Below, piece by piece: positions 47,749 to 58,300 of a stretch of DNA of 64,000 nt; the stretch's first letter is position 1, and every line of letters starts with the position of its first letter. The notes under the pieces are model-generated. The model worked only from the letters and a program-made list of their open reading frames with translations, was not told where the DNA came from and ran no database searches. Made by a program: the position numbers and the translations under genes. This DNA is from Intestinibacillus massiliensis (GTDB lineage: Bacteria; Bacillota; Clostridia; Oscillospirales; Butyricicoccaceae). The DNA is taken from contig JAJUJC010000002.1 in the NCBI GenBank assembly GCA_029267335.1, positions 186,001-250,000 on the forward strand, in the 5' to 3' direction.

Positions 47749-49245
47749 TCATCGTTTGTAGGTTTTTGTGATCTCGCGCAGCATGGATGCGACCTGTGGG
47801 TTGATCGCATCGCGGCGCACGCGCCAACGCCAGTTGCCGCCGACCGTCGCGGGGATGTTCATACGCGCATCCGCGCCGAGGGACAGAATGTCCTGCATCG
47901 TGGTCATGGCGATGCACGCGGGCGAGGCAAAGACCGATTTGATCGCGCTCCAGCCCAGTGCCTCGGACATCGACGAGCGCAGATAGCGATAAGCGAACTG
48001 CTTTTCTTCCGCGGTACACACGTCCATGACCTGCTCGCACACAGTCTGGGAGTCGTGCGTCGAGGTGTAGACGATGGAGTGCACCGGATAGTTGTGCGGC
48101 AAATGGTCGCTGTCGCCCTCGGCGTCGAAGCCGAAGATGAGCACACGCATGCCGGGGAAGCCGGTTGCCGTGAGCAGGGCGCGCATGCGCTCGGTCTGCA
48201 CCCCCAGATCCTCCGCGATGAAGGGCACGTCACCGAGTGCGGTGCCGATGGCGCGGAAGAGCTTCATGCCCGGACCGCGCTTCCACGCGCCGTGAATCGC
48301 GGTCTGCTCGCCCGCCTTGACCTCCCAGAACGCCTCGAAGCCACGGAAGTGGTCGAGTCGGATGACGTCGAACAGTGCCATATTGGTGTGGATACGCCAA
48401 ATCCACCACGCATAGCCTGTGCGTTCGTGCTCCTTCCAGTCGTAGACCGGATTGCCCCAGAGCTGACCCGTTGCAGAGAAATAATCGGGCGGCACGCCCG
48501 CGATCATGCGGGGGCTGCGATCGGGGCGCAGCTTGAAGAGCGGGGGATGCGCCCACACATCCGCAGAGTCGGGCGAAACATAGATCGGAATGTCCCCGAT
48601 GATGTGAATGCCCTTTTTGTTTGCATAGCGGTGCAGTTCGTCCCATTGCGTGAAGAAAAGAAACTGCACGAAGGTGTAAAACGCGATGTCATCCGCGAGC
48701 AGCGCGCGGTAGGTGGAGAGCGCTTCGGGGCGGCGCTCGACGATCGAAGGGTCGTCCCACTCCCACAGCGCGCGGCCGCCAAAGTGGTCTTTGAGCGCCA
48801 TGAACAGCGCGTAATCGGGCAGCCAGTCCGCGTGTGCGGCACAAAAGATGTCGAGCTGCTTTTGCTCCAGCACATGGACGCGCGCCGCTGCACGGCGCAG
48901 CAGCGGCCAGCGTGTCGCCGCGAGCGAGACAAAATCGACATGATCGGGCATTGCGCATGCGTCCATTGCCGCGTCCGCAGCGGCAACCTCGTCGGCGGTC
49001 AGCAGACCGTCGCGCACGAGCAGATCAAGGTCGATGAGGTAGGGATTGCCTGCCGCCGCGGAATAGCACTGATAGGGTGACTCGCCAAAGCCGATGTGCC
49101 CGAGGGGCAGAACCTGCCAGTAGGTCTGCCCGGCATCCGCGAGAAAATCGACGAAGTCGTGCGCGGTCTTGCCGAGCGAGCCGATGCCATGGGGCGAGGG
49201 CAGGGATGTGATGTGCATGAGCACACCGCTGGAACGATCAAACAT
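47749..49245 (-). CDS. malQ: 4-alpha-glucanotransferase
   Basis: MalQ disproportionates malto-oligosaccharides. The 498-residue protein begins RSSGVLMHITSLPSPHGIGSLG and has the GH77 landmarks WQVLPLGHIGFGESPYQCYSAAAGNPYLIDL, IGDIPIYVSPDSADVWAHP, VIRLDHFRGFEAFWEV, and FIAEDLGVQT with the catalytic Glu. GGAGGAGAC precedes ATG 49243-49245. It is the first gene of a unit with the phosphatase and LUD genes. No glycogen phosphorylase is nearby. Confidence 0.96.
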   Translation of the reverse strand: MFDRSSGVLMHITSLPSPHGIGSLGKTAHDFVDFLADAGQTYWQVLPLGHIGFGESPYQCYSAAAGNPYLIDLDLLVRDGLLTADEVAAADAAMDACAMPDHVDFVSLAATRWPLLRRAAARVHVLEQKQLDIFCAAHADWLPDYALFMALKDHFGGRALWEWDDPSIVERRPEALSTYRALLADDIAFYTFVQFLFFTQWDELHRYANKKGIHIIGDIPIYVSPDSADVWAHPPLFKLRPDRSPRMIAGVPPDYFSATGQLWGNPVYDWKEHERTGYAWWIWRIHTNMALFDVIRLDHFRGFEAFWEVKAGEQTAIHGAWKRGPGMKLFRAIGTALGDVPFIAEDLGVQTERMRALLTATGFPGMRVLIFGFDAEGDSDHLPHNYPVHSIVYTSTHDSQTVCEQVMDVCTAEEKQFAYRYLRSSMSEALGWSAIKSVFASPACIAMTTMQDILSLGADARMNIPATVGGNWRWRVRRDAINPQVASMLREITKTYKR

Positions 49246-49380
49246 GGTGTCTCCTCCGATGGGCGCAAAGCGCCGCTGATGATACTGTTATTATACGCGG
49301 TTTGGGACAAAACTGTCAATTTGTGCGTGAAAAATGCTGCAGAATTCTGGCAGATACCGCGCGCGTCCATGCGATTTTTC

Positions 49381-49409
49381 TTGCAAAGCGATTTTGAAGT
49401 CAGTATAAT
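49381..49409 (+). promoter_or_regulatory. Promoter for trmB
   Basis: TTGCAA (49381-49386), 17 bp spacer, TATAAT (49404-49409), 40 bp before the start codon. Confidence 0.8.
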
Positions 49410-49448
49410 AGAAAAAGTAAGAAAAACGACACGGGGGATGCCGCAGTT

Positions 49449-50108
49449 ATGAGAATGAGAAAGAAAAAACATCTGGATGAGCGCTTTGCTGCGTGCGAAG
49501 CGGTGCTCGTCACCGAACCGGCGGCGCAGCGCGGACAATGGCGTGCGCTGTTCGGCAACGACCACCCGCTGCATGTCGAGATCGGCTGCGGCAAGGGACG
49601 CTTCGTGCTGGGCATGGCGCAGCAGCATCCCGACATCAACTTTGTCGCGATCGAACGCGAAGAGGGCGCGCTCATCATGGCGACCGAAAAGGCGATGGAA
49701 ACGCGCCCCGCGAACGTGCGCTTTTTGTCCTATGATGCGGCGGCGCTCGGCGAGGTGTTCGCCCCGGGCGAGGTCGACCTCATCTATCTCAACTTTTCCG
49801 ACCCGTGGCCGCCCAACCGGCAGCGCAAGCGCCGTCTGACCTGGCGCGCGTTCCTCGATGTATATGATAGCATCCTGACCCAGACGGGCGCGCTCTACTT
49901 CAAGACCGACAACCAGCGGCTGTTTGAGTGGACGCTCGGAGAGATCTGCCAGTACGGTTGGCTGCTGCAAAACATCTCGCTCGACCTGCATGCGTCCGAC
50001 TTTGTCGGCAATGTCATGACCGAGTATGAGGAGCGCTTTTCCTCGCAGGGCAGCCGCATCTACCGGCTCGAAGCGCGCCGTCGCCTGCCCGAATTCCTCA
50101 AAAAGTAA
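49449..50108 (+). CDS. trmB: tRNA (guanine-N7-)-methyltransferase
   Basis: TrmB makes m7G46 in the tRNA variable loop with S-adenosylmethionine. The 219-residue protein has the SAM site HVEIGCGKGRFVLG, IEREEGALIMA, and the catalytic region LNFSDPWPPNRQRKRRLT. The Asp-Pro-Trp-Pro motif is diagnostic. The start at 49449 has a G-rich ribosome site; the ATG at 49455 is an alternative. It stands alone under its own promoter and is followed by a terminator. Confidence 0.95.
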   Translation: MRMRKKKHLDERFAACEAVLVTEPAAQRGQWRALFGNDHPLHVEIGCGKGRFVLGMAQQHPDINFVAIEREEGALIMATEKAMETRPANVRFLSYDAAALGEVFAPGEVDLIYLNFSDPWPPNRQRKRRLTWRAFLDVYDSILTQTGALYFKTDNQRLFEWTLGEICQYGWLLQNISLDLHASDFVGNVMTEYEERFSSQGSRIYRLEARRRLPEFLKK

Positions 50109-50121
50109 CCGGAAGCCGCAT

Positions 50122-50181
50122 GCCGCACCCCGTTTGTCGCGCAGACCGTCTGCTGTGACCGACGCGGTGCGGCTTTTTTTT
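50122..50181 (+). terminator. Terminator of trmB
   Basis: GCCGCACC (50122-50129) pairs with GGTGCGGC (50166-50173), followed by T8. The loop is long. Confidence 0.7.
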
Positions 50182-50268
50182 ACGCACCATGCATCGATCC
50201 CGCCATGCCGCCTTTTCTTTTGGCCGGCGATGTGGTAAACTGGGAAAATAAGCGGGAGGGAATGGATC

Positions 50269-51168
50269 ATGTGGGGAGAAAAGGGGCGTATTGCGGGGGT
50301 TTTGGCGCTGTTCGCCGTCACGGCGGCGCTGCTGTACGGCGGCGTGCGCACACAGCCTGCGGCGGCGAGCGCGCCGGTCATGGGCGTGGTGTATGCCTCG
50401 TCGGAGGACGAATGGAAGGACGAACAGTACGCCGCGCTGACCGAACAGGCGCAGGCGGCGGGCTTTTCCGTCATGCCCATGCCGGTCGAGCGCACGCAGG
50501 CGGCGCAGATCGAGGCGCTGCGCGCGCTCACGGTCTATCAGGTCGATGTCATCGTGTTTTCGCCGGTCGTGGAGAGCGGCTGGGACAACGTGCTGCGGGA
50601 GGCGCGCGAAGCGGGTGTGCCCGTGATCGCGATGGACAAATCCGTGCGTGGGGGCGCGGCGTCCTATGTCGGGTTCGACTATGAGGGGCTTGCGCGCGAG
50701 GCGATGGCGGCGCTGCTGCGCCGACCGGCGGCGAAACGCGGCGTTGCGGAGCTGTATGGCACGCTCGGCTCGTCTCCCGCGCGTGAAATTGCACGCGGCT
50801 GCCGCGAGACCGCGGGCGCGATCCCGGAAAGTCTGTGCGGCGACGGCATGCGCTCACGCGGCTATGAAATTATGGAGAGTCTGCGGCTCGAGCAGGTGGG
50901 CTATCTCGTGTGCCACAACGACGCGATGGCGCGCGGCGCGGTCGATTATGCGCACGACCACGGACTGGACGGCGCGCTCGCGGTGTGCACATTCGGCGGC
51001 GGAGCGGATGTGCTGCGGCTGCTTGACGAGGGACGCATCGCGGTGGTCGGTGTGTGCGACAACGCTTCGCTCGCCCGCAAGACGGTCGAGACCGCGCGGC
51101 AGCTTGTGGACGACCCGACGCGCACGGTGCGCCGCTTTGCCGAGGCGCGCGTGCAGGTGGCGGCGTGA
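50269..51168 (+). CDS. Sugar-binding-protein-like sensor, membrane anchored, in a kinase operon
   Basis: A 299-residue protein with an N-terminal membrane helix (residues 8-24, no lipobox cysteine), then a type I periplasmic binding fold: VMGVVYASSEDEWKDEQYAALTEQAQAAGF, YQVDVIVFSPVVESGWDNVL, VPVIAMDK and VCHNDAMARGAVDYAHDHGLDGALAVCTFGG. It resembles ribose/galactose-type binding proteins but has no permease beside it. The start of the kinase gene overlaps its stop in GTGA. It probably presents a sugar signal to the kinase, as in known binding-protein/kinase/regulator trios. Confidence 0.85.
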   Translation: MWGEKGRIAGVLALFAVTAALLYGGVRTQPAAASAPVMGVVYASSEDEWKDEQYAALTEQAQAAGFSVMPMPVERTQAAQIEALRALTVYQVDVIVFSPVVESGWDNVLREAREAGVPVIAMDKSVRGGAASYVGFDYEGLAREAMAALLRRPAAKRGVAELYGTLGSSPAREIARGCRETAGAIPESLCGDGMRSRGYEIMESLRLEQVGYLVCHNDAMARGAVDYAHDHGLDGALAVCTFGGGADVLRLLDEGRIAVVGVCDNASLARKTVETARQLVDDPTRTVRRFAEARVQVAA

Positions 51169-52589
51169 GCGGCGCGCGGGGCACGCGCAGCATCCATGAT
51201 ATGCTGCGGCGGTCATTCGCCGGACTGGTCGCGGGGCTGCTCGCCCCGACCGTGCTGCTCGCGGGGCTGCTCGTGCTGCTCACGCAGCGGTATGACGCGG
51301 TCATCGCGGATACCTCACGCGCGGCGGTCGTGAGCGAAACGCTGGAAAGCGCGCTGCCGGATGAGATTTGGCGCGTCATTTCCGGACGCGTGCGCTTTGA
51401 GGAGGGCGCGCAGGAGACCATGCTCGCGGGCGCGGAGCGCGAACTTTCCGGTATGCTTGCCCGCGCGGACGACGATGGGCAGCGGCGCACGCTCGGCGCG
51501 GCACTGCGTGCGGTGGGCACGGCGCGGCGTTATGTGGCACAGCTTGGCGTGCAGATGGCGCGGGGCGGCGCGGTCAGCCGCAACGAGAGCCTGTATCGCG
51601 AGATTACCGATGTGTCGAGCCTCGCGGCGACCATGCTGCGCCGCTATGTGTCCGAGGAGACCGTGCGGCTCGGACAGCTCAATGCGCATATCCAGATTGC
51701 CACAGGGATCACGCTGCTCGCGCTTGCGGTGCTGCTCGGGGTGCTGCTGCGGCAGGCGGGGCGTTCGCTGCGCACGGTCGACGACGCGATCCGCGACTCG
51801 CTCGCGCGGCTCGAGGGTATGGCGGCGCGTATTGCGCAGGGCGATCTGTCCGCGCGCGTGCCGCCTGCAGGCGTTGCGGAGCTGTACCGACTGACCGGCG
51901 ACCTCAACGATATGGCGGGACAGCTCGAGCGGCTGCTCGAGGAGCGCGCGCGGCAGGAGGCACGCACCCGCAAGGCGGAGCTGCGCGCGCTGCAAGCACA
52001 GATCACGCCGCATTTTGTCTATAACACGCTCGAAACCATCGTTTGGCTTGCGGAAGAGGGCAGAAACCGTGAGGTCGTCGACATGACGATGGCATTCACG
52101 GACTTTTTGCGCATCTCGCTCAGCCGCGGCCAGGACTGGATCACGGTCGCGCGCGAGGAACAGCATGTGCGCAGCTACCTTGCCATCCAGTCCGTGCGCT
52201 ACGGCAGCATCATGCGCTATGAGATCGACATCGACCCCGCGCTCGGCGCGTGCCGCATGCTCAAGCTCATGTTGCAGCCGCTCGTTGAGAACGCGATCTA
52301 TCACGGCATCAAGGGCAAGCGCGGGCGCGGTTTTCTGCGCATCACGGGACGGCGCGAGGGCGACTGCATGCGCTTTACGGTCGAGGACGACGGCGTGGGC
52401 ATGACGCCCGAAAGACTGGACGGTCTGCGCCGCAGTCTGCGCGACCCCGACAGCCGATCGGGGTACGGGCTGCGCAATGTCGACGAGCGCCTGCGGCTGT
52501 ACTGGGGCGCGGGGCTGACCATCGAAAGCGAATACCGCAAGGGCACACGGGTGGGCTTTGTCGTGCCCTGCATACAGGAGGAGGGATGA
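51165..52589 (+). CDS. Sensor histidine kinase, YesM/LytS type
   Basis: A 474-residue kinase with two membrane helices (about 18-40 and 180-200), an extracytoplasmic region, a HAMP domain, and a His_kinase domain. The phospho-acceptor is His283 in ITPHFVYNTLE, typical of YesM-type kinases. The ATPase part has LVENAIYHGIKGK and DDGVGMTPERL with GYGLRNVDERL. The start is GTG 51165, overlapping the previous stop. It should phosphorylate the AraC-type regulator encoded next, with which it overlaps by 4 bp. Confidence 0.93.
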   Translation: MSGARGTRSIHDMLRRSFAGLVAGLLAPTVLLAGLLVLLTQRYDAVIADTSRAAVVSETLESALPDEIWRVISGRVRFEEGAQETMLAGAERELSGMLARADDDGQRRTLGAALRAVGTARRYVAQLGVQMARGGAVSRNESLYREITDVSSLAATMLRRYVSEETVRLGQLNAHIQIATGITLLALAVLLGVLLRQAGRSLRTVDDAIRDSLARLEGMAARIAQGDLSARVPPAGVAELYRLTGDLNDMAGQLERLLEERARQEARTRKAELRALQAQITPHFVYNTLETIVWLAEEGRNREVVDMTMAFTDFLRISLSRGQDWITVAREEQHVRSYLAIQSVRYGSIMRYEIDIDPALGACRMLKLMLQPLVENAIYHGIKGKRGRGFLRITGRREGDCMRFTVEDDGVGMTPERLDGLRRSLRDPDSRSGYGLRNVDERLRLYWGAGLTIESEYRKGTRVGFVVPCIQEEG

Positions 52590-54100
52590 ACATGCGCATT
52601 TTTATCGCGGACGACGAGGAAATCATACGCGACGGCATCCGGCGCTGCATCGAAAACGAGGGCTTTGCCTTTGCCGGAGAAGCGCCCGACGGCGAGATGG
52701 CGCTGCCCATGCTGCTCGAAATGAAGCCCGATGTGCTCATCACCGATGTGCGCATGCCGTTTCTCGACGGGTTGGAGCTTGCGCGCGCAGTGCGCCGCGC
52801 CCTGCCGTGGACGCGCATCGTGTTCCTGAGCGGTCACGACGAGTTCGAGTATGCGCAAAAGGCGGTGTCCCTGCGCGCGGACGCGTATCTGCTCAAGCCG
52901 GTCGATTCCGCGCGGCTCGTGCACACGCTGCACGAGATCGCCGCGCGCATCGAGCAGGAGCGGCAGAGCTATCTGCGCGCCGCAGACCGCGGGGAGCAGG
53001 ACATTCTGCACGGCTACTTTTTGAATGAACTGCTGTCCGGCCGCGTGAGCACCGCGACCGCGATGGAGCAGGACTGGGGGCTCAAGCTTGCTGCGCGCCG
53101 CTATATCGTGTGCCAGTGCAAGATCGGCGGCACGGCGGAAACGCTCGGGCAGGTGCGTGCGGTCGTCACGCGCGCGTTTGAGGAGCGCACGGAGATCGTG
53201 TGGTTTTTTCGCGGCAGCCGGCTCGTGCTGCTGCTCAAGGGCGAGGACGGGGACGAGGTGCGCGAGCGCGCCTACGAGACCGCGCAGGCGCTGCGCCACG
53301 AGATGGACGCGTTTCTCGGGCTGACCGTGCGCGTGGGCATCGGCACGGTCGTCGAGCGGCTGGGCGCGCTGCCCGAATCTTACCGCTGTGCGCGCGAGGC
53401 GGAGGCGGCAAGCGGCGCAATCGTGGGCTATGCGGACCTGCCCGCGCAGCCGCGCTTCGACTTCACCGCGAACGTGTCCCTCGAGGAAAAGCTGCGCCAT
53501 GCAACGGCAGAGGATGTGCCGCGGCTGCTCGCGGCGTATTTCGGCTCCGCCGAGGAGGACGACGTCAAGAGCGTGCTCTACCGCAACTACCTGCTCATGG
53601 ATCTGCTCGTCACCGCCGCGCGCATGCATGGCGAGGGCGGCGAGACCCCACGCCCGCCCGATCCGCAGGAGGTGCTGCGCCGCGCCGCGACGCTCGAGGG
53701 CACGAAGCAATGCGCCGCGGAAACGCTGACCGCGCTGCTAAGGAGTGCGCCGCAGCGGGAAAACGTGCGCTATGGCGCGGAAATTCGACGCGCGAAGCGG
53801 TTTATTCAGGAAAATTATGCGGATGGAGGTCTATCCCTGCACACGGTCGCCGCGGAGGTCGGCTTCAGCCCCAACCATTTTTCCACCGTGTTTTCGCAGG
53901 AGACCGGCGAGACCTTTGTCGAGTGCCTGACGCGCGTGCGCATTGAGGCGGCGTGCCGCGCGCTGCGCGAGGGCGATGCGCGCATGAGTGACGTCGCGTT
54001 TGCGGTCGGTTATCACGAGCCGCACTATTTCAGCTATCTGTTCAAGAAGATCACGGGCATGACCCCGAGCGACTACCGCCGCAGCGCGCGCGAGGGATAA
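52586..54100 (+). CDS. AraC-type response regulator, YesN-like
   Basis: A 504-residue regulator: receiver domain with phospho-acceptor Asp54 (VLITDVRMPFLDGLE) and switch Lys in AYLLKPVDS; a long middle region; and a C-terminal AraC double HTH (LHTVAAEVGFSPNHFSTVFSQETGETF, MSDVAFAVGYHEPHYFSYLFKKITGMTPSDYR). The start ATG overlaps the kinase stop. Such pairs commonly control sugar transport operons. The ribose-type importer at 59.3 kb is a candidate target, by proximity only. Confidence 0.93.
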   Translation: MNMRIFIADDEEIIRDGIRRCIENEGFAFAGEAPDGEMALPMLLEMKPDVLITDVRMPFLDGLELARAVRRALPWTRIVFLSGHDEFEYAQKAVSLRADAYLLKPVDSARLVHTLHEIAARIEQERQSYLRAADRGEQDILHGYFLNELLSGRVSTATAMEQDWGLKLAARRYIVCQCKIGGTAETLGQVRAVVTRAFEERTEIVWFFRGSRLVLLLKGEDGDEVRERAYETAQALRHEMDAFLGLTVRVGIGTVVERLGALPESYRCAREAEAASGAIVGYADLPAQPRFDFTANVSLEEKLRHATAEDVPRLLAAYFGSAEEDDVKSVLYRNYLLMDLLVTAARMHGEGGETPRPPDPQEVLRRAATLEGTKQCAAETLTALLRSAPQRENVRYGAEIRRAKRFIQENYADGGLSLHTVAAEVGFSPNHFSTVFSQETGETFVECLTRVRIEAACRALREGDARMSDVAFAVGYHEPHYFSYLFKKITGMTPSDYRRSAREG

Positions 54101-54121
54101 AAATTTCCCGTAAAAAAACAT

Positions 54122-54222
54122 ACGTCCCCGTCATGCAGGTGCGATTTTATCGGATTGCCCTCGGTAGAAAGCGGGGACGTGTTTTGTTATACTCACAGGG
54201 TGGAAGAATTCCACCCTTTTTT
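54122..54222 (+). promoter_or_regulatory. Structured intergenic element with promoter and terminator before the orphan binding protein
   Basis: ACGTCCCCG (54122-54130) pairs with CGGGGACGT (54172-54180) around a 41-nt interior with its own CGAT-TTT-ATCG hairpin; T-rich sequence follows. TAGAAA (54165-54170), 17 bp, TATACT (54188-54193) is a possible promoter. GGGTGGAA-GAA-TTCCACCC (54198-54216) then TTTTTT forms a terminator only a few nt before the AAAAGGAGAGG ribosome site. The last hairpin may end the upstream operon or gate the downstream gene. Confidence 0.6.
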
Positions 54223-54239
54223 AAAAGGAGAGGAAGTCC

Positions 54240-55322
54240 ATGAAACGTCAGCCGCCCGCGCGCACCCGCGCGCTTGCCGTCCTGCTCGTCTGCCTGCTCA
54301 CCGGTTGTGCCGCGAACGCCCCCGCGCCGCCGCCGACAGCCGCGCCCGTCGTGCCGGAACAGGCGCCGCCCGCCTATGACGGGCTGACGATCTACAGCGC
54401 GCTGCCCGATGACGAGATCCCGGTGTATCTCAACGCGTTTCGGCGGGATACCGGCATCGAGGTGACCTATGAGCGGCTGAGCGCGGGCGAGATGATCGCG
54501 CGCGTACAGCGGGAACAGGACGCGCCGCGTGTGTCCGTGCTGCTCGGCGGTCCGGCGGAGAGCTACGCCCAGGCCGACGCGGAGGGGCTGCTCGAACCGT
54601 ACCAAAGCCCCGCATTGTCCTATGTACCCGAGCGGTATCTCGACAAAAACCGCGTGTGGAACCCCATTTACATCGGCGTCATCTGCTTTGCCTGCAACGA
54701 GGACTGGTTTCTCGCGCACGGTGAGCCGCTGCCCGACAGCTGGGATGCGCTGCTCGCGCCCGCGCTGCGCGGACAGATCGCGATGGCGTCACCCGAGACC
54801 TCGGGCACGTCCTACACGGTGCTCGCGGCGCTCACGCGGCAGCGCGGCGAGCGCGATGCGCTGCGGTATCTGCGCGCGCTGAGCGATTCCATCCCCGCTT
54901 ACACGCGCTCGGGCATTGCGCCCGCGGAGCAGGTGCGGCGGGGCGAACGCGCCGTCGCGGTCGTGTTTTCGCACGACGGCAGACGCGCCGCGCTCGACGG
55001 CTATCCCATCGCGCTGCGCTATCCCGCGGATGGCGTGCCCTATGAGGTCGGCGCGTGCGCACTCGTGCGCGGCGGCCCCGCAAAGGAGCGTGAAAATGCC
55101 ATGCGGCTCATCGACTGGATGACGAGCGAGCGCGGGCAGGAGTGCTATCTCGAGGCAAAGAGCAGCCGTTTGCCCGCGAACACGAACGCACGCGCTGCGG
55201 ACGGGCTGCCCGAACCGGACACACTGCCGCTCATCGAGTGCGACCCCGCATGGGCGGGCACAAACCGAACCGGTCTGACACAGGCGTTCCGGCAGCAGAC
55301 CGATGCGCGCAAGCTCCCGTAA
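54240..55322 (+). CDS. Extracellular solute-binding lipoprotein (FbpA-like), no permease nearby
   Basis: A 360-residue lipoprotein with a twin-Arg-like basic start, hydrophobic core and lipobox LLTGC (Cys23). A Pro/Ala linker follows, then a type II binding fold: LTIYSALPDDEIPVYLNAFRRDTGIEVTYERLSAGEMIARV, VLLGGPAESYAQ, FACNEDWFL, TSGTSYTVLAAL and VGACALVRGG. This is typical of ferric-iron, 2-aminoethylphosphonate or similar importers. AAAAGGAGAGG precedes the ATG. No permease or ATPase follows, so it may serve as a sensor for the adjacent kinase or share a remote importer. Confidence 0.85.
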   Translation: MKRQPPARTRALAVLLVCLLTGCAANAPAPPPTAAPVVPEQAPPAYDGLTIYSALPDDEIPVYLNAFRRDTGIEVTYERLSAGEMIARVQREQDAPRVSVLLGGPAESYAQADAEGLLEPYQSPALSYVPERYLDKNRVWNPIYIGVICFACNEDWFLAHGEPLPDSWDALLAPALRGQIAMASPETSGTSYTVLAALTRQRGERDALRYLRALSDSIPAYTRSGIAPAEQVRRGERAVAVVFSHDGRRAALDGYPIALRYPADGVPYEVGACALVRGGPAKERENAMRLIDWMTSERGQECYLEAKSSRLPANTNARAADGLPEPDTLPLIECDPAWAGTNRTGLTQAFRQQTDARKLP

Positions 55323-55378
55323 GGGCGCACACAGGAACGCAAGAAGAGAGAGAAATGAAAAGAAAAGAGGGAAAACAC

Positions 55379-58300
55379 ATGAAAAGGCTCGGAAAACGTG
55401 TGGTCAGCGCGCTGCTGACCTGCGCGATGCTGCTCATGATGCTGCCGACCGCGTTTGCCGCGGATGCGGACAGCTTCCTGAACGGCCCCTATCTGATGGC
55501 GCCCAAGTCCGACAGCATGGTCGTCGTTTGGGAGCTTTCCAAGGCGATGAAGTCGACGATCACCTATGGTGTGACGGGCGGCGAGACCAAGAGCGTCGAC
55601 GTGCCGGTTGAGGACGGCACTGCCTACAAGGGCGAAAAGATGCACATGTACCGTGCGCGCCTGACCGGTCTGACCGCAGGCACGACCTACAGCTACACGG
55701 TCGCGCTGGAGAACGGACAGAAGGCGGAGGGGAGCTTCCGCACGCTGCCGGCAGACCCGAAGGAGCTGCGCTTCGTCGTTGTCAGCGACAGCCACCGCTT
55801 TGAGACCGCCAAGCAGGTCTCTGACGCGATCGCAAAGTTCGATCCCGATTTTATCCTGCACACGGGCGACATGGTCGAGGGCACCGGCTCGCAGAAGGAG
55901 CAGTTCTCCTACTGGTTCCACAACGCAGGCGATTTCCTGCGCCGCGTGCCGGTCATCTATAATACCGGCAACCACGACTATGGCGATTACTATCAGGAAT
56001 ACGTCACCAAGGTGCAGAAGGAAGCTTATGCGTCCAACAAAAACGGACATAACATCTCCTTCACCTACGGTCCGGTGCACTTCACGATGGTCGACAGCAA
56101 CCCGTGGTCGCTGCTCGGTCTGAACGCGGTCACCGGCGGCACGGTCAACGCGGAAACGCAGGCGCTCGTCGACGAGTCGCTCAGCTGGATCAAGAGCGAT
56201 CTCGCCTCCGATGCGGCGAAGAACGCGGATTTCCGTGTCATGACCATGCACCATCCCTATGAGGACGACCTGACCCGCAAGAACATTCCGCCGATCGCGG
56301 AAGCGGGCAACGTCAATCTCATGCTCGGCGGTCACACCCATGTGTATTCGCGCACAGCTTCCGCCGATCCCGCACGCGGCACGCGCACGCTGTATGTCAC
56401 GCAGGGTGACGCGCGCATCGGCGACGGCAAGATCGACGCGGGCAAGCTGGACGCGCGCGTCAACGAGAATTTTGCGGAAACGCTTGCGACCGGTAAGGGC
56501 GACATGCTCCAGGTCACCGTCAAGGACGGCGTGCTGACCTATGCCAATGTCGGCCTGAAGAGCGGCAGCGAGGAGGTCTATGAGACCATTTCGCTGACCA
56601 AGGACGCACCCAAACTCGATGTGACCGATGTCAAGATCACGCCGAACGCCGTGCAGTCGGGCGACGCGGTCACCGTGTCCGCGAAGGTCACGAACAGCGG
56701 CAAGGGTCTGGCGGCGGTCGCGCTGCCCGTCGTGGACAACGGCAAAACGCGCTACCTCTATCACTTCGGCAAGCAGGGGCGCGTGGTCGCGCTCAAGCCG
56801 GGCGAATCGGTCGAGCTGTCCGCCGGACTGTCTATGGTCGCGCTCGGCGCCCATAAGCTGACACTCGGCAATGTGTCGCAGACCGTCAATGTTGCGTTCC
56901 GCAAGGCGGATTATCAGTATTCCAACCTGCGCGTCAAGCTGGGCGACGGCGAGGTCAGCGACCTGACGAGCGACCGCCTGCATGTGCGCGCGGACGTCAA
57001 GAACATCGGCAACGAAGCGGGCACGTCGAGCGCGACGCTCTATGTCGCGGACAAGGCAGTCGAGACCAAGCGCGTTGCGCTGACCGCGGGTCAGACCCGT
57101 TCGGTCGAATTTGCCTATGATTTCGCACAGGGCGGCGACTATAAGGTGCGCGTCGGCACCTCTCCGGAGCAGACGGTTACCGTGCTGGGCACGATCCAGT
57201 CCACCCCGATCGTGCGCGACAAGTCCGGTCTGGGCAACGACGGCATCCTGCGCGGCGCGCCGACCCTCGTCAAGTACGACGGCGGCTACGGTCTGAAGCT
57301 TGACGGCAAGAAGGATTACGTCGAGATCCCCGACCGCGGCAACTATAAGGTGACCGACGGTCTGACCGGCATGGTCTGGGCAAATGTCGCGCGTCTGGCA
57401 CAGGCGGGCGAGTGGGATCACAACCCGCTGCTCATGAAGGGCGCATCCATCAGCTACGGCACAAACTATCTCTACCGCATGGCGGTGCGCCAGACCGGCA
57501 TGGTCACCTATGGCGTAGGCTTTGACAACGACAACGGCGAATATTTCTGGAACGACGACGATAAGATCAAGGACGCGGGCGTCGATCTCGGCAAGTGGGT
57601 GCAGTACACGGGCGGCTTTGACCGCGCGACCGGCGGCACAAGCTGGGAAAACACCGCGCTGAGCGGTCAGATCGACGCGCCGGACTTCGATTCCGCAATC
57701 AAGAACTGGGAAGGCAAGTCCATGTATGCGGGCTTCTCGTTCCACCGTCATCTGCTCGCAGAGCGCGGACGCGGCAAGACGCACACCATGCTGACCGGCG
57801 ATCTCGGACAGATCCGTTTCTACACCGCGAAGCTGACCGAGGCGGAGAACAAGGCGATCTATGCTGCACCGGCTGCCAAGGGCCCGAAGGGCGACAAGCT
57901 GGTCGTCTGGCTGGACTTTGATCCCAAGAACATCGACACCGACGGCACACATGTCACCGAGTGGCGTCCGGTCGTGGGCGCGCTCACGAGCATGAACTAT
58001 GACGTATCCGTACCGGGTGCGGCGACCGCCAAGGCGACGGTCGAGGCTTCGGCGGACGGCAAGACCGTGCTGTCGAGCGTGAACGCCGACCTGAAGGACG
58101 GCAAGGGCACGATCGACCTGTCCGCGCTGACCGGCGCAAAGTATGTGCGCGTTACGACCGCGCTGCACGCGTCCGTCACCGAGCAGGCGACCGATATCCC
58201 CGTGCTGCGCAGCTATCAGATCGACGCGGGCAACCGCAACACCTGGGCGACGCTTGCGGCGTGGAACCGCGGCACGCTGACCGGTGCGATCGGCTATCAG

